A stretch of DNA of 64,000 bases from Paracoccus saliphilus (GCF_028553805.1 NZ_CP067140.1:1674001-1738000); one strand, 5' to 3'. Positions 19,779-29,107 are shown, counted from the stretch's first letter. Notes: a model not told the origin generated them from the letters alone. A program made the numbers and translations.

Positions 19779-20303
19779 ATGCTTTCCCGTGTGCCACAAG
19801 TTCGGATCGCCTTGGACTCGGGTGAATATTCCAACAAGGCTTCGGAAAATATCGAAGCTTATATGCAGACCCTCCAACTGCTGGAGCGGTTGCATCGGCG
19901 TTTGCTGGATCTGATCAAGGATGAATTCGAGCGTTTGGGTCGGCAGGACCTGACGCCGGTTCAGGCGCTTATCCTCTACAATCTCGGCGAGGACGAGGTT
20001 AGCGCCGGCGAATTGCGGTCACGCGGCATGTATCAGGGCTCGAATGTGAGCTATAACCTGAAAAAGCTGGTGGCGATGGGCTATGTTCACCATGAACGAT
20101 GCGATCTGGACCGCCGTTCCGTCCGGGTGAGGCTGACGGATGAGGGGCTCAAGATACGCCATGTCATGCGCGAATTGTTCATCCGCCATGCCCAAGGGCT
20201 GCATCAGTCAGGGATTCTGAGCGACCCGCCTTTGACAAGGGTCAACCAGCAACTTCGCCATATCGATGCCTTCTGGAGCGAGCGGATACGCTATATCTAT
20301 TGA
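19779..20303 (+). CDS. MarR-family transcriptional regulator, LdtR-like
   Basis: A 174-aa winged-helix regulator. An N-terminal helix (NIEAYMQTLQLLERLHRRLLD) leads to the HTH with LTPVQALILYNLGEDEVSAGEL, recognition part RGMYQGSNVSYNLKKLVAMG, and the wing CDLDRRSVRVRLT, then a C-terminal dimerisation helix. The layout resembles LdtR of Rhizobiales, which controls an L,D-transpeptidase. Two L,D-transpeptidase genes occur 33 kb downstream here, too far for local evidence. The start at 19779 is a compromise: the frame is open earlier but runs into sdhE. Confidence 0.75.
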   Translation: MLSRVPQVRIALDSGEYSNKASENIEAYMQTLQLLERLHRRLLDLIKDEFERLGRQDLTPVQALILYNLGEDEVSAGELRSRGMYQGSNVSYNLKKLVAMGYVHHERCDLDRRSVRVRLTDEGLKIRHVMRELFIRHAQGLHQSGILSDPPLTRVNQQLRHIDAFWSERIRYIY

Positions 20304-20355
20304 CCCTGGCACGAGTCGCGCCCCGCCATGGAAAACGGCATGGCGGGGCGATGCG

Positions 20356-20784
20356 TTACCAGTGACCGGTATTGTCCATGCTCGCCCAGGGTTCGGCGGG
20401 CGCCAGGGCATCGCCCTCTTGCAGCAATTCGATCGAGATATTGTCGGGGCTGCGCACGAAGGCCATATGCCCGTCGCGCGGGGGGCGGTTGATGGTCACG
20501 CCGGCATCCTGCAGCGTCTGGCACATGTCGTAGATATTGCCGACGCGATAGGCGAGATGGCCGAAATGGCGGCTGTCCGATGGCAGGCCCTCGTCTCCGT
20601 CCCAGTTATAGGTCAGTTCGACCGGGCATTCCTCCTGTCCCGGCGGGGCCATGAAGACCAGCGTGAAACGGCCCTTGTCATTGTCGATGCGGCGGGTCTC
20701 CTCCAGCCCCAGAAGGCGGAAAAATTCCATTGTCTTGTCCAGATCCTTTACCCGGACCATGGTGTGCAGATAGCGGATATTCAT
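20356..20784 (-). CDS. gloA: lactoylglutathione lyase (glyoxalase I)
   Basis: A 142-aa metalloenzyme converting the methylglyoxal-glutathione hemithioacetal to S-lactoylglutathione. It starts MNIRYLHTMVRVKDLDKTMEFF with the first metal His, has the ELTYNWD segment with Glu, a second His in FGHLAYRV and Glu in ISIELLQ near the end. Length matches bacterial GloA. AAGGAG lies 8 bases upstream of ATG 20784. It diverges from thyX. Confidence 0.94.
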   Translation of the reverse strand: MNIRYLHTMVRVKDLDKTMEFFRLLGLEETRRIDNDKGRFTLVFMAPPGQEECPVELTYNWDGDEGLPSDSRHFGHLAYRVGNIYDMCQTLQDAGVTINRPPRDGHMAFVRSPDNISIELLQEGDALAPAEPWASMDNTGHW

Positions 20785-20932
20785 TGCGAGTCTCCTTGCT
20801 GGAATGCCGATCGGGCGACAGATTGTCATGCTCTGGCAGGACTGGCAATCGGATCGGTTCCGATGCAATTCGGTTGAACGACTCGGCTGCGGATGGCACA
20901 AGATGATGTGTCAGAACGAGAGATGATCCACC

Positions 20933-21844
20933 ATGAATACGCCAGTCACCCCCGAACAGCAGGCCGAGATAGACCAGTTGCGCCAATCCCCACGCCAGAC
21001 CTTGCGGGTGGTCTCCGAGGGGATGGAACGGCATCTCTACACCGCCCATCCGGTGCTGGATCACGGTTTCGTCCGGGTGGTGGATTACATGGGCGACGAT
21101 GCGGCGATCTGTCAGGCGGCGCGGGTTTCGTATGGGCGCGGCACGAAATCGGTGCAGAATGACGAGGGGTTGATCCGCTACCTGATGCGGCACTGGCACT
21201 CGACCCCGTTCGAAATGTGCGAGGTCAAGCTGCATGTCAAGCTGCCGGTTTTCGTCGCGCGGCAGTGGATCCGCCACCGCACTGCCAATGTGAACGAGTA
21301 TTCAGCCCGCTACTCGATCCTCGACCGCGAGTTCTACATTCCCGCGCCCGAGCATCTGGCCGCGCAATCGCAACAGAACAACCAGGGCCGGGACGAGGTT
21401 CTGCAGGGCGAAGAGGCGGCGCGCGTGCTGGATCTGCTGCGCGAGGATTCGATGCGCAGCTATGACCATTACGAGGCGATGCTGAGCCAGGACGGCCAGC
21501 AGGGGCTGGCGCGCGAGCTGGCCCGGATGAACCTGCCCGCCAATATCTATACCCAGTGGTATTGGAAGGTCGATCTGCACAACCTGCTGCATTTCCTCCG
21601 CTTGCGCGCCGATGCCCATGCGCAGTTCGAGATTCGCGCCTATGCCGACGCGCTTTGCGGGATCGTGGCGGATTGGGTTCCGGCGGCGTTCGCGGCGTTC
21701 CGCGATTACCGAATGGAGTCGGTCAGCCTGTCCGCGCAGGCCATTGCCGTGCTGAAGCGGCGTCTGGCGGGAGAAACGGTGACGCAAGAGCAATCAGGGA
21801 TGAGCGCGCGCGAATGGCGGGAGTTCGAGGAAATCTGGGGATAA
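20933..21844 (+). CDS. thyX: flavin-dependent thymidylate synthase
   Basis: A 303-aa FAD- and NADPH-dependent enzyme making dTMP from dUMP and methylene-THF. The ThyX signature RHRTANVNEYSARYS is intact, and QWYWKVDLHNLLHFLRLR near the C-terminus is the FAD/dUMP contact region. Length is normal for alphaproteobacterial ThyX. Whether ThyA is also present elsewhere cannot be told. It converges with the kinase gene, with 35 bases between stops. Confidence 0.96.
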   Translation: MNTPVTPEQQAEIDQLRQSPRQTLRVVSEGMERHLYTAHPVLDHGFVRVVDYMGDDAAICQAARVSYGRGTKSVQNDEGLIRYLMRHWHSTPFEMCEVKLHVKLPVFVARQWIRHRTANVNEYSARYSILDREFYIPAPEHLAAQSQQNNQGRDEVLQGEEAARVLDLLREDSMRSYDHYEAMLSQDGQQGLARELARMNLPANIYTQWYWKVDLHNLLHFLRLRADAHAQFEIRAYADALCGIVADWVPAAFAAFRDYRMESVSLSAQAIAVLKRRLAGETVTQEQSGMSAREWREFEEIWG

Positions 21845-21879
21845 GGCGGGGCGTGAGGCTGCCCTGCCTGTCGTGAAGC

Positions 21880-23175
21880 TCAGGCTGGCAGGCGCAGCAC
21901 CGCTGCCAGCCCGCCAAGCCGGGCGCGTTCCAGCCGCAACTCTCCGCCATGCAGCGCCGCAAGGTCCGCGACGATCGCAAGCCCAAGCCCGGATCCCGTG
22001 GGGCCTTGCTCGTCCAGCCTTGCGCCTCGGATCAGGGCGCGCGGGGCGTCGGTCTCGGCCATGCCCGGCCCGTCATCCTCGATGCGGATGTCCAGGTGGT
22101 TCCCGGCGGGGGTAACGCTTATGACCACGCGGCTTTTCCCCCATTTGACGGCATTCTCGGTCAGGTTGCCGATCATCTCTTCCAGGTCCTGCCTCTCGCC
22201 CGCGAAACCCGCATGGTCCGGGCAATCTGTCTGCACCGTCATGCCCTTGTCGTGAACCGGCCAGCGCAGCACCAGCAAGATATCATCGATGACCGGACGG
22301 ACCGGGACGCGCTGCCCCAATTCGCGCGGACCGGCCGAGCGGGCGCGTCGCAAATGCCAGCCGATCAGCCGGTCCATCCGGGTAATCAGCGCCTGGCCAT
22401 GATGATCGCCCGGCAACTCATTCGAAAGCGCCGAAAGGGGCGTCTTGAGCGAATGGGCGAGATTGCCCAGATGCTGACGCGAGCGGGCCAGCAGATTGGC
22501 GTTCTGATCGAGGCTGGCATTGATCTCGCCCGTCAAGGGGCGCAATTCGCTGACATCGGGCAGGGTGAGGCGGTGCGCATGACCGGCCCGCACTGCCGCG
22601 AGATCCGCGCGCAACCGGTCAAGACTGCGCAGCCCCATGGTCACTTGCAACAGGCTGGCCACGGCGAGGCCAAGCCCCAAAATCGCCAGCGCGATCGCCA
22701 GAGGCCGGATGATCTGGTGCAGGTTGTCATCGATCCGGGCTTGCGGCGCAGTGACCGTGATGGCGATCCGCGAGGCACTGTCCGGGATCGTCACTTCGCG
22801 CCGGAGGACTCGCAATTCCGCGCCATCCGCGCCGGTGCCATGGCCGCCTACGAAATCTCCCGCGGGACCATCCAGCCGCCCGTCCAGCAGCGAATCTGAA
22901 CGTGCCACGACACGACCATCTGCCGCGATCTGCCAATACCAGCCGCTGAGGGGAAGCAGGAATCGCGGGTCAGACGGGGCATCGTCAAGCTCGACCCGGC
23001 TGTCATCGACCTCCAGCGAGGCGGTCAGGGCATCCGAAATGGCCGCCGCTTCGGCATCGAAACGGTCGGTCACGAAGCTTTCCAGCAGTTGCGATATGAA
23101 CAGGAAAGCCGCCAGCAACGCCACGCTCAGCCATACCGCCGCCAGGATCAGAAGCCGCCCCCGGATCGATCGCAT
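21880..23175 (-). CDS. sensor histidine kinase of a PhoQ/FeuQ-like two-component system
   Basis: A 431-aa inner-membrane kinase: TM1 about 8-28, a periplasmic domain about 29-155, TM2 about 157-177, HAMP, then the phosphoacceptor H241 in NLAHSLKTPLSAL and an ATPase domain with ENAVKWG (N box), EDDGPGM and GSGLGLAIV. The LAHSLKTPL form of the H-box is typical of the PhoQ group. Its ATG shares one base with the stop of the response regulator (TGATG). The signal is unknown; PhoQ-type kinases sense divalent cations or envelope state. Confidence 0.9.
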   Translation of the reverse strand: MRSIRGRLLILAAVWLSVALLAAFLFISQLLESFVTDRFDAEAAAISDALTASLEVDDSRVELDDAPSDPRFLLPLSGWYWQIAADGRVVARSDSLLDGRLDGPAGDFVGGHGTGADGAELRVLRREVTIPDSASRIAITVTAPQARIDDNLHQIIRPLAIALAILGLGLAVASLLQVTMGLRSLDRLRADLAAVRAGHAHRLTLPDVSELRPLTGEINASLDQNANLLARSRQHLGNLAHSLKTPLSALSNELPGDHHGQALITRMDRLIGWHLRRARSAGPRELGQRVPVRPVIDDILLVLRWPVHDKGMTVQTDCPDHAGFAGERQDLEEMIGNLTENAVKWGKSRVVISVTPAGNHLDIRIEDDGPGMAETDAPRALIRGARLDEQGPTGSGLGLAIVADLAALHGGELRLERARLGGLAAVLRLPA

Positions 23176-23837
23176 CAGGCAGCTGCCCGCAGGATATAGC
23201 CCTCGCCGCGCCGCGTCTCGATCATGCCGTCGCCGATCTTCTTGCGCAGGCGTCCGATGACCACCTCGATGGATTTGAAGTCGCGGTCGGTGTCGGCCTC
23301 GTAAAGATGCTCGCTCAGTTCGGTGCGGCTGACGATGCGGTTCTTGTGGTGAATCAGGTAGCTGAGAATGCGGGTCTCGAAGGCCGTCAGTTTCAGGGCC
23401 ATGCCGTCGCGGGTGATCAGCCCAAGCTGGCTGTCCAGCTGCAAGGATCCCGCCTCGATCACCGGGCGGGCATGGCCGGCGGCGCGGCGGATCAGGGTCT
23501 GTGCGCGCAGCACGACCTCGTCGAGGCGAAACGGCTTCACGGCATAGTCATCGGCCCCAGCCCGGAATCCCGCGACCTTGTCGGTCCAGTCGCCGCGTGC
23601 GGTCAGGATCAGTACCGGCATCCCGATCCCCTGGTCGCGCCAGCGGGTCAGCACATCGATTCCCGGCATGCCGGGCAGCCCGAGATCCAGCACCGCCACG
23701 TCATAGCTTTCCGTCGCGCCCAGGTATTCGCCCTGAGTGCCGTCCATCGCCAGATCGGTGACGAAACCCGCGTCGCGCATGGCCGTAGCAAGCTGTTCGG
23801 ACAGAACCGGGTCATCCTCGACGATCAAAGCCCGCAT
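23175..23837 (-). CDS. OmpR-family response regulator, PhoP/FeuP-like
   Basis: A 220-aa regulator with REC domain (acidic pair D8/D9, phosphoacceptor D51 in VAVLDLGLPG, Lys in YAVKPF) and a C-terminal OmpR winged helix with RIVSRTELSEHLYEAD and RRGEGYIL. It probably binds direct repeats near the divergent PepSY genes. It starts 7 bases after the stop of the small PepSY gene with GAGGGAAC as ribosome binding site, so the three genes form one operon. Confidence 0.93.
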   Translation of the reverse strand: MRALIVEDDPVLSEQLATAMRDAGFVTDLAMDGTQGEYLGATESYDVAVLDLGLPGMPGIDVLTRWRDQGIGMPVLILTARGDWTDKVAGFRAGADDYAVKPFRLDEVVLRAQTLIRRAAGHARPVIEAGSLQLDSQLGLITRDGMALKLTAFETRILSYLIHHKNRIVSRTELSEHLYEADTDRDFKSIEVVIGRLRKKIGDGMIETRRGEGYILRAAA

Positions 23838-23844
23838 GGTTCCC

Positions 23845-24207
23845 TCATTTCTTGTCCTCTGTCTGCTTGCGTGCCTCTATCTGGCCGCGCCCCGCGATCT
23901 CCATATATCGCCCCGTCCGGGCGTCCAGACGTATATTCAGCAGGTTGTTTTGGGGGGTGATCAGCCGGATTTCATATATGAGCTCGGCTCCCAATTGCCG
24001 TTCGAAGGGATGCGGGGGCCTGATATCCGCCGCGATGATACGCCCCCGGTAGCGGGCGCTGACCGATTCCGCGATCTCGTGCAGGGGCAGGGGGCGGAAT
24101 GCGTTGATCGTTGCCTCCGGCCGGGGCGTGATATCCTGCCCGGCCGCCAGAACCGGCATCATGAGCAGCGAGACAAGGATCGGGGCGAGACGGTGCATGG
24201 CTGCCAT
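23845..24207 (-). CDS. small periplasmic PepSY-domain protein
   Basis: A 120-aa exported protein. A signal peptide (MHRLAPILVSLLMMPVLAAG) precedes one PepSY-like unit: EIAESVSARYRGRIIAADI, then YEIRLITPQNNLLNIRLDARTGRYME. PepSY domains are common in periplasmic proteins that accompany two-component systems and may tune the sensor. It is the first gene of the operon with the regulator and kinase. The start could also be at 24198. A role as accessory sensor or inhibitor is inference. Confidence 0.75.
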   Translation of the reverse strand: MAAMHRLAPILVSLLMMPVLAAGQDITPRPEATINAFRPLPLHEIAESVSARYRGRIIAADIRPPHPFERQLGAELIYEIRLITPQNNLLNIRLDARTGRYMEIAGRGQIEARKQTEDKK

Positions 24208-24254
24208 TATGACGAATTGCGACCAAACGAAAACCAAATGGCTCATTGGCATTT

Positions 24255-24270
24255 CGTTCGGCGCCGAACG
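24255..24270. promoter_or_regulatory. perfect 16-bp palindrome between the divergent PepSY genes
   Basis: CGTTCGGCGCCGAACG is self-complementary over all 16 bases and lies 48 bases from the minus-strand start and 63 bases from the plus-strand start. It could be an operator for the adjacent OmpR-type regulator, though those usually use direct repeats, or for another dimeric regulator. Confidence 0.4.
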
Positions 24271-24332
24271 GTTAAACATGATTCGTCCGGTGGCGGAATT
24301 GCCGCCAATCGACAAGAATGAAAGGATGTTTC

Positions 24333-25151
24333 ATGAGCAGAGATAAGATTTTGGGTGCTACGGCCATTATTGCCGTAATCGCAAGCATCGGTGGCGGCGT
24401 CATGGCCCAGACAGGGGTGCAGGACGATCAGCGCCCGTCCGGCTCGCCTGCCGGAACCGCGCAGCCCGCCCTGCCGCCGGAACTCGAGGCGCTGAAGCTG
24501 GAAAACATTGAATCCGAGATCAAGCGTGGCGGTTTCCGCGAGATCGAAGGCAGAACCGGTGACGGCATCGAGATCGAGGCGCGCGTTGATAATTCGGGAA
24601 AACTGATAGGGGTCGAGGCCGATGACGGCCCGCTGCCGCAAGCGTTGATCGAATCACTCTTGCCGCAATCGATCCGTGACAACGAGGTGATCGGCCAATT
24701 TGCGGTGATCGAGGAAATCGGCTCACGTCGCGAGATGCTTGGCGTGAAGGGAGAGGATGCCCTGGGCGAGGACATGTTCGCGCTGTTCGATCAGGACGGC
24801 CGCCTGCTGCGCTTTGGCCGAGATGACGATGACAAGCGACCGGACGGCAAGAGAATGCATCGCGAGGGCCGTCACTGGGGACCCGATCACGGGGATGGAG
24901 CACGGGAAAAGCATATGCGTAGGATGGCTCCGAATCCCGATGGAAATGATGCCGGTCCCCGGAGGATGCCCGCGCTGGAATTCGAACCTTCCGAGGTTAA
25001 CAAGCAGTTGTCGGATGCCGGTTACGAGAAGTTCGGTTTCCTGCATATAGATGGACCGCGCATCCTGCTGGAAGCGACCAATCCGCAGGGAGAATCCGTG
25101 ACTTTGGAACTGGATCCGAAGGGCGAAATCATCCGCGAGACCGCGCGATAG
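24333..25151 (+). CDS. secreted protein with two PepSY-like regions
   Basis: A 272-aa exported protein: signal peptide at 1-25 (ATAIIAVIASIGGGVMAQ), a first PepSY-like stretch (EIKRGGFREIEGRTGDGIEI, near 45-85), a low-complexity Asp/Arg/His/Met-rich middle (about 160-215), and a second PepSY-like stretch (VNKQLSDAGYEKFGFLHIDG) at the C-terminus. The charged, histidine-containing middle might bind metal. AAGGATG lies 6 bases before ATG 24333. It is divergent from the small PepSY-regulator-kinase operon and is a likely target of it. Confidence 0.7.
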   Translation: MSRDKILGATAIIAVIASIGGGVMAQTGVQDDQRPSGSPAGTAQPALPPELEALKLENIESEIKRGGFREIEGRTGDGIEIEARVDNSGKLIGVEADDGPLPQALIESLLPQSIRDNEVIGQFAVIEEIGSRREMLGVKGEDALGEDMFALFDQDGRLLRFGRDDDDKRPDGKRMHREGRHWGPDHGDGAREKHMRRMAPNPDGNDAGPRRMPALEFEPSEVNKQLSDAGYEKFGFLHIDGPRILLEATNPQGESVTLELDPKGEIIRETAR

Positions 25152-25167
25152 TCGATGCAGTAAGAGG

Positions 25168-25217
25168 CCGGGGGCTCTGCCCCCGGACCCCCGGGATACT
25201 TGCATGAAGAAGAAGGG
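25168..25217 (+). repeat. dispersed hairpin plus GAAGAAG element, copy D
   Basis: An 8-bp hairpin (CCGGGGGC 25168-25175 with GCCCCCGG 25179-25186, TCT loop), then ACCCCCGGGATACTTGCATG and AAGAAGAAGG. A partial second copy (CACCCCCGGGGTACTGCC) follows at about 25241. It lies between convergent genes, like copies A, B, C and E. Confidence 0.65.
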
Positions 25218-25279
25218 CGCTTGGTGCGGCCATGTCATGCACCCCCGGGGTACTGCCAAAACCGTCTCGAGCTACCGCA

Positions 25280-26452
25280 TCAGGCGCGGGCCGCGATGAC
25301 CTTGGCGGCGGCATCGAGCGCGCCGGAGCCATGGGGGATGGAGAGTGCGGTCATCCCGGCCTCCATCGCGCCAAGCGTGGCCATGATCATGGCGGCGTTG
25401 CTGTAACCCATATGCGCGACACGCAGCGCGTTGTCGGGATCCTTGGCTCCGAGTCCGACGCCAAGGGTGACGCCGGTCTTCTGCGTCACCCAACTGCGCA
25501 AGGCATTGGCTTCGGGTAGCGATAGCGCCGTGACGGAATGCGCGCGACCCGCCGGTTCGGCCACGGTAAGCCTGATACCGGGGTTCCCCGCGCCCCAGGC
25601 CTCGACAGCCGCCCAGACAGATTCGGCCAGGGCGGCATGACGTGCCCAGACCGCTTCCAGCCCTTCTTCGTCCAGGAGAATCCGCAGCGCCTCGTCCAAA
25701 GCGAAGAGCTGCGGAACTGGCGCGGTGCCACTCCAGAAGCGGTATAGCGGCTCGGCTTCGGCGCGCCGATGCCAGTCCCAGACCGGAGTCGTGAACGAAG
25801 TGGGTCCGCGCGCGGCGGCACGCTCCGAGAACCAGATGAAAGCCGTCCCCGGGGGGCACATCAGCCCTTTCTGGCTCGCCGAGATCAGGACATCCACGCC
25901 CCAGTCATCCATATGCATCGGTGAACATCCCAGGGAAGCGATGGCATCGACGACCAGCAATGCCGGATGTTCTTTCATCGCGGCACGAATGGCGGGAATA
26001 TCGGCGGCGGCGGAACTCGCGGTATCCGTCTGGCAAACCATCACCGCGCGGATCAGCCCTTCGCGATCCTCTGCCAGTCTTGCCGCAAGGCGTTCCGGAT
26101 CGACCGGCGCATTGTCGAAATCCATGATCTCGACCGCGATACCCATCTCTGCCATCTGGGCGGCCCATGACGCGCCGAAATGCCCCGAGACCAGCACCAA
26201 TGCCCGATCTCCCGGCGCAAACATGTTGGCCGCCGCGGCCTCCCACCCTGTATGGCCATTGCCGATATAGGGGGCAAGGTTGGCCGTCGTCCCCGCAAGC
26301 CGCTTGAGCTGTGCCATGACGCGGAGGTTCAGTTCCGGCACTTCCTCTCCGTAAATATCGGGCGAGGCGCGATGCAGGGCGCGCAGCACGCGGTCCGGGG
26401 TTGGCGACGGACCGGGAATGGCGATGACGGGATGCCCAAAGGCCAGGCTCAT
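25280..26452 (-). CDS. class V aminotransferase, alanine/serine-glyoxylate type
   Basis: A 390-aa PLP enzyme of the alanine-glyoxylate/serine-glyoxylate/serine-pyruvate group. It opens with the PGPSPTPDRVLRAL pattern, has GNGHTGWEAAAANMF for cofactor phosphate binding, DAIASLGC with the PLP-ring Asp, and the Schiff-base Lys in SASQKGLMCPPG. No bhc or serine-cycle genes surround it, so the physiological amino donor cannot be assigned. Confidence 0.85.
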   Translation of the reverse strand: MSLAFGHPVIAIPGPSPTPDRVLRALHRASPDIYGEEVPELNLRVMAQLKRLAGTTANLAPYIGNGHTGWEAAAANMFAPGDRALVLVSGHFGASWAAQMAEMGIAVEIMDFDNAPVDPERLAARLAEDREGLIRAVMVCQTDTASSAAADIPAIRAAMKEHPALLVVDAIASLGCSPMHMDDWGVDVLISASQKGLMCPPGTAFIWFSERAAARGPTSFTTPVWDWHRRAEAEPLYRFWSGTAPVPQLFALDEALRILLDEEGLEAVWARHAALAESVWAAVEAWGAGNPGIRLTVAEPAGRAHSVTALSLPEANALRSWVTQKTGVTLGVGLGAKDPDNALRVAHMGYSNAAMIMATLGAMEAGMTALSIPHGSGALDAAAKVIAARA

Positions 26453-26636
26453 GATGGCTTTCCTTCACAAACTGCAAAATCGGTATGCCTCTTCCCGCCC
26501 GCCGTCAACGGGTAACCCGGGTTCGGACTCGCGGCTTGCCCGCGACTGCCGGGTCAGGCTATGGCGGTACAGAGGTTTTCGGCCCGGCTGCCATGGGTTG
26601 GAACTTCCCGGTTCGGCCAAGGAGATGATCATTCCC

Positions 26637-28391
26637 GTGACACAATCCGCCACGCAGGAGCTTCCATCACGTCGCCTGTTCGGGAGGCTCTGGAAGAACT
26701 ACCTTCACCAGCATCGCGGTTCCATGGCCCTGGCCTTTGCCCTGATGACGATCGAAGGCTCGACGCTGGCGCTGATCTCATGGATGCTGAAACCGCTTTT
26801 CGACCGGGTCTTCGTCGGCAAGGAGGCCGATGCGCTCTGGTGGGTCGGTGGCGCGATCTTCTCGATATTCCTGCTGCGCGCACTGACCCTGATCGCCAGC
26901 CGGTCATTGCTGAAACGAATCTCGCTGAACATCTCGACCGAGATGCAGGGCGACATGCTGGCGCATATCCTGACGCTGGATGGCCGGTTTTTCCGGGACA
27001 ATTCCCCCGGCGCGCTGATCGAGCGGATCCAGGGCGATACCATCGCCGTGCAGGGGGTCTGGGCAACCATCATCACCGGCGCCACGCGTGACGTGATCTC
27101 GCTGATAGGGCTGTTCGCGGTCGCCGTCACCATCGATCCGACCTGGACGGTGGCGGCGCTGATCGGGATACCGCTGCTGGTCGCGCCGGCGGCGCTGATC
27201 CAGCGCTATATCCGCCGCAAGATGCGGCAATCCCGGGCCAATGCCAGCCTGCGAGCCACCCGGCTGGACGAGATCCTGCATGGCATCGCCTCGATCCGGC
27301 TGAACAGGGCCGAGGGGGCGCAGACACGGCGTTTCGGCGAGATCATCGGGCGTATCCGCCGGGCCGAGATCAAGGTTGCCGCGACCAGTGTGCTGATGCC
27401 CGCGCTGACCGATATCGTGACCGGTATCGGTTTCGTGGCGGTGCTGGCGCTTGGCGGCAGCCAGGTGATGGAGGGCACGCGCAGCGTCGGCGATTTCATG
27501 TCCTTCTTCACTGCATTGGCGCTGGCCTTCCAGCCTATGCGGCGCCTTGGCGGGCTGGCGGGCAGTTGGCAGACCGCCGCCGCGAGTCTCGAGCGGATTT
27601 ACCAGATACTGGACACGCATCCCACCATTCTGCCCGGACCGCGCCGCGACGCGCCCGCCGACACCGCAATCGAACTGGATGACGTGCGGCTGTCCTATGA
27701 CGGCCAGCAAGTGCTGCACGGGCTGAGCTTTCGCGCCGAGGCGGGCCAGACCACCGCGCTGGTCGGACCCTCGGGGGCCGGCAAATCCACCGTGTTCAAC
27801 CTGCTCACCCGGATGGTCGATCCCGATGGCGGGCGGGTCTTGCTGGGAGGGATTCCGGTCGCCGAATACGATCTCGAAACGCTTCGCGACCAGTTTTCGA
27901 CCGTGTCGCAAGAGGCTGCGCTATTCGATGAAAGCTTGCGCGACAATATCCTGATGGGGCGTCCCGATGCCGACGAAAACGCGCTCAGACAGGCATTGGA
28001 GGTCGCGCATGTCTCGGAATTCACCGATGGACTGAGCCGGGGTCTGGATAGTGCCGCGGGGCCGCGTGGTTCTTCCCTCTCGGGAGGGCAGCGTCAGCGG
28101 GTGGCCATTGCCCGTGCCGTGCTGCGCGATGCGCCGATCCTGCTGCTGGACGAGGCAACAAGTGCGCTGGATTCCGCGAGCGAGCGGCTGGTGCAGGACT
28201 CGCTGGACCGGCTTTCCAAGGGGCGCACCACGCTGGTCATCGCGCATCGGCTTTCGACCATCCGCAATGCCGACAAGATCGTGGTGATCAGTGACGGAAG
28301 GGTTGTCGAACAGGGCAGTCATGACCAGTTGATGAGCAGGGGCGGCAACTATGCCAGCCTTGTCGCAATGCAATTCGGAGAACCTTCATGA
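26637..28391 (+). CDS. MsbA-like ABC transporter, fused permease and ATPase
   Basis: A 584-aa half-transporter: six transmembrane helices in residues 25-310, then a nucleotide-binding domain with Walker A GPSGAGKST, signature LSGGQRQRVA, Walker B ILLLDEATS and the H-loop IAHRLST. This is the lipid/drug exporter (MsbA, LmrA) architecture. AAGGAG abuts ATG 26625 with no spacing, so GTG 26637, 12 bases downstream of it, is the more likely start. It overlaps ygfZ by 4 bases. Confidence 0.88.
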   Translation: MTQSATQELPSRRLFGRLWKNYLHQHRGSMALAFALMTIEGSTLALISWMLKPLFDRVFVGKEADALWWVGGAIFSIFLLRALTLIASRSLLKRISLNISTEMQGDMLAHILTLDGRFFRDNSPGALIERIQGDTIAVQGVWATIITGATRDVISLIGLFAVAVTIDPTWTVAALIGIPLLVAPAALIQRYIRRKMRQSRANASLRATRLDEILHGIASIRLNRAEGAQTRRFGEIIGRIRRAEIKVAATSVLMPALTDIVTGIGFVAVLALGGSQVMEGTRSVGDFMSFFTALALAFQPMRRLGGLAGSWQTAAASLERIYQILDTHPTILPGPRRDAPADTAIELDDVRLSYDGQQVLHGLSFRAEAGQTTALVGPSGAGKSTVFNLLTRMVDPDGGRVLLGGIPVAEYDLETLRDQFSTVSQEAALFDESLRDNILMGRPDADENALRQALEVAHVSEFTDGLSRGLDSAAGPRGSSLSGGQRQRVAIARAVLRDAPILLLDEATSALDSASERLVQDSLDRLSKGRTTLVIAHRLSTIRNADKIVVISDGRVVEQGSHDQLMSRGGNYASLVAMQFGEPS

Positions 28392-29107
28392 CGCGCCAGA
28401 TCATCCGCATCACCGGAGAGGACCGGGTGGATTTCCTGCAAGGCCTCGTGACCAACGATGTCACGCGCGCACCCTGTTGGGCGGCGCTTCTGACGCCGCA
28501 GGGAAAATACCTCGCGGATTTCCTGATCGTGCCGCAGGATGATGCACTGTTGATCGACGTCCATGCCGATCTGACCGAGGATCTGATGCGTCGCCTGACG
28601 CTTTACAAGCTGCGTTCCAAGGTCACGCTCGAACCTGTCGACATGACCGTCGCGCGCGGCACCGGCCCGGCCCCGGAAGGCGCGGTCGCCGATCCGCGGC
28701 ACGAGGCGCTTGGCTGGCGTCTGTATGGCGGCACCGGCGAGGATGGCAGCGATTGGGACGCGATCCGGGTAGCCCACACGATTCCCGAGACATTGATTGA
28801 ACTGCTCCCGAACGAGAGCTTCATCCTCGAGGCCGGGTTCGAGCGCCTGCATGGCGTCGATTTCCGCAAGGGCTGCTATGTCGGGCAAGAGGTTACCGCG
28901 CGGATGAAGCACAAGGCCGAGCTCCGCAAGGGGCTGACGACCCTGCGGATCGAGGGAGAGGCTCCGGTCGGCACGCCGATCACCCGCGACGGCCGCGCGG
29001 TCGGGACATTGTTCACCCAATCGAACGGGCGTGGCATCGCCCATGTCCGCTTCGACCGTTTGGGCGAGGGGATGGAGGCGGGCGCGGCCCGTGCCTTCGT
29101 CGAATGA
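28388..29107 (+). CDS. ygfZ: folate-binding protein YgfZ
   Basis: A 239-aa GcvT-like protein assisting repair or maturation of certain Fe-S enzymes. The family signature KGCYVGQEVTARMKHK with the essential Cys is present, as is the N-terminal LQGLVTNDVT folate-site segment. Its ATG overlaps the stop of the ABC gene (ATGA), and its own stop overlaps dinB the same way. Confidence 0.92.
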   Translation: MTRQIIRITGEDRVDFLQGLVTNDVTRAPCWAALLTPQGKYLADFLIVPQDDALLIDVHADLTEDLMRRLTLYKLRSKVTLEPVDMTVARGTGPAPEGAVADPRHEALGWRLYGGTGEDGSDWDAIRVAHTIPETLIELLPNESFILEAGFERLHGVDFRKGCYVGQEVTARMKHKAELRKGLTTLRIEGEAPVGTPITRDGRAVGTLFTQSNGRGIAHVRFDRLGEGMEAGAARAFVE

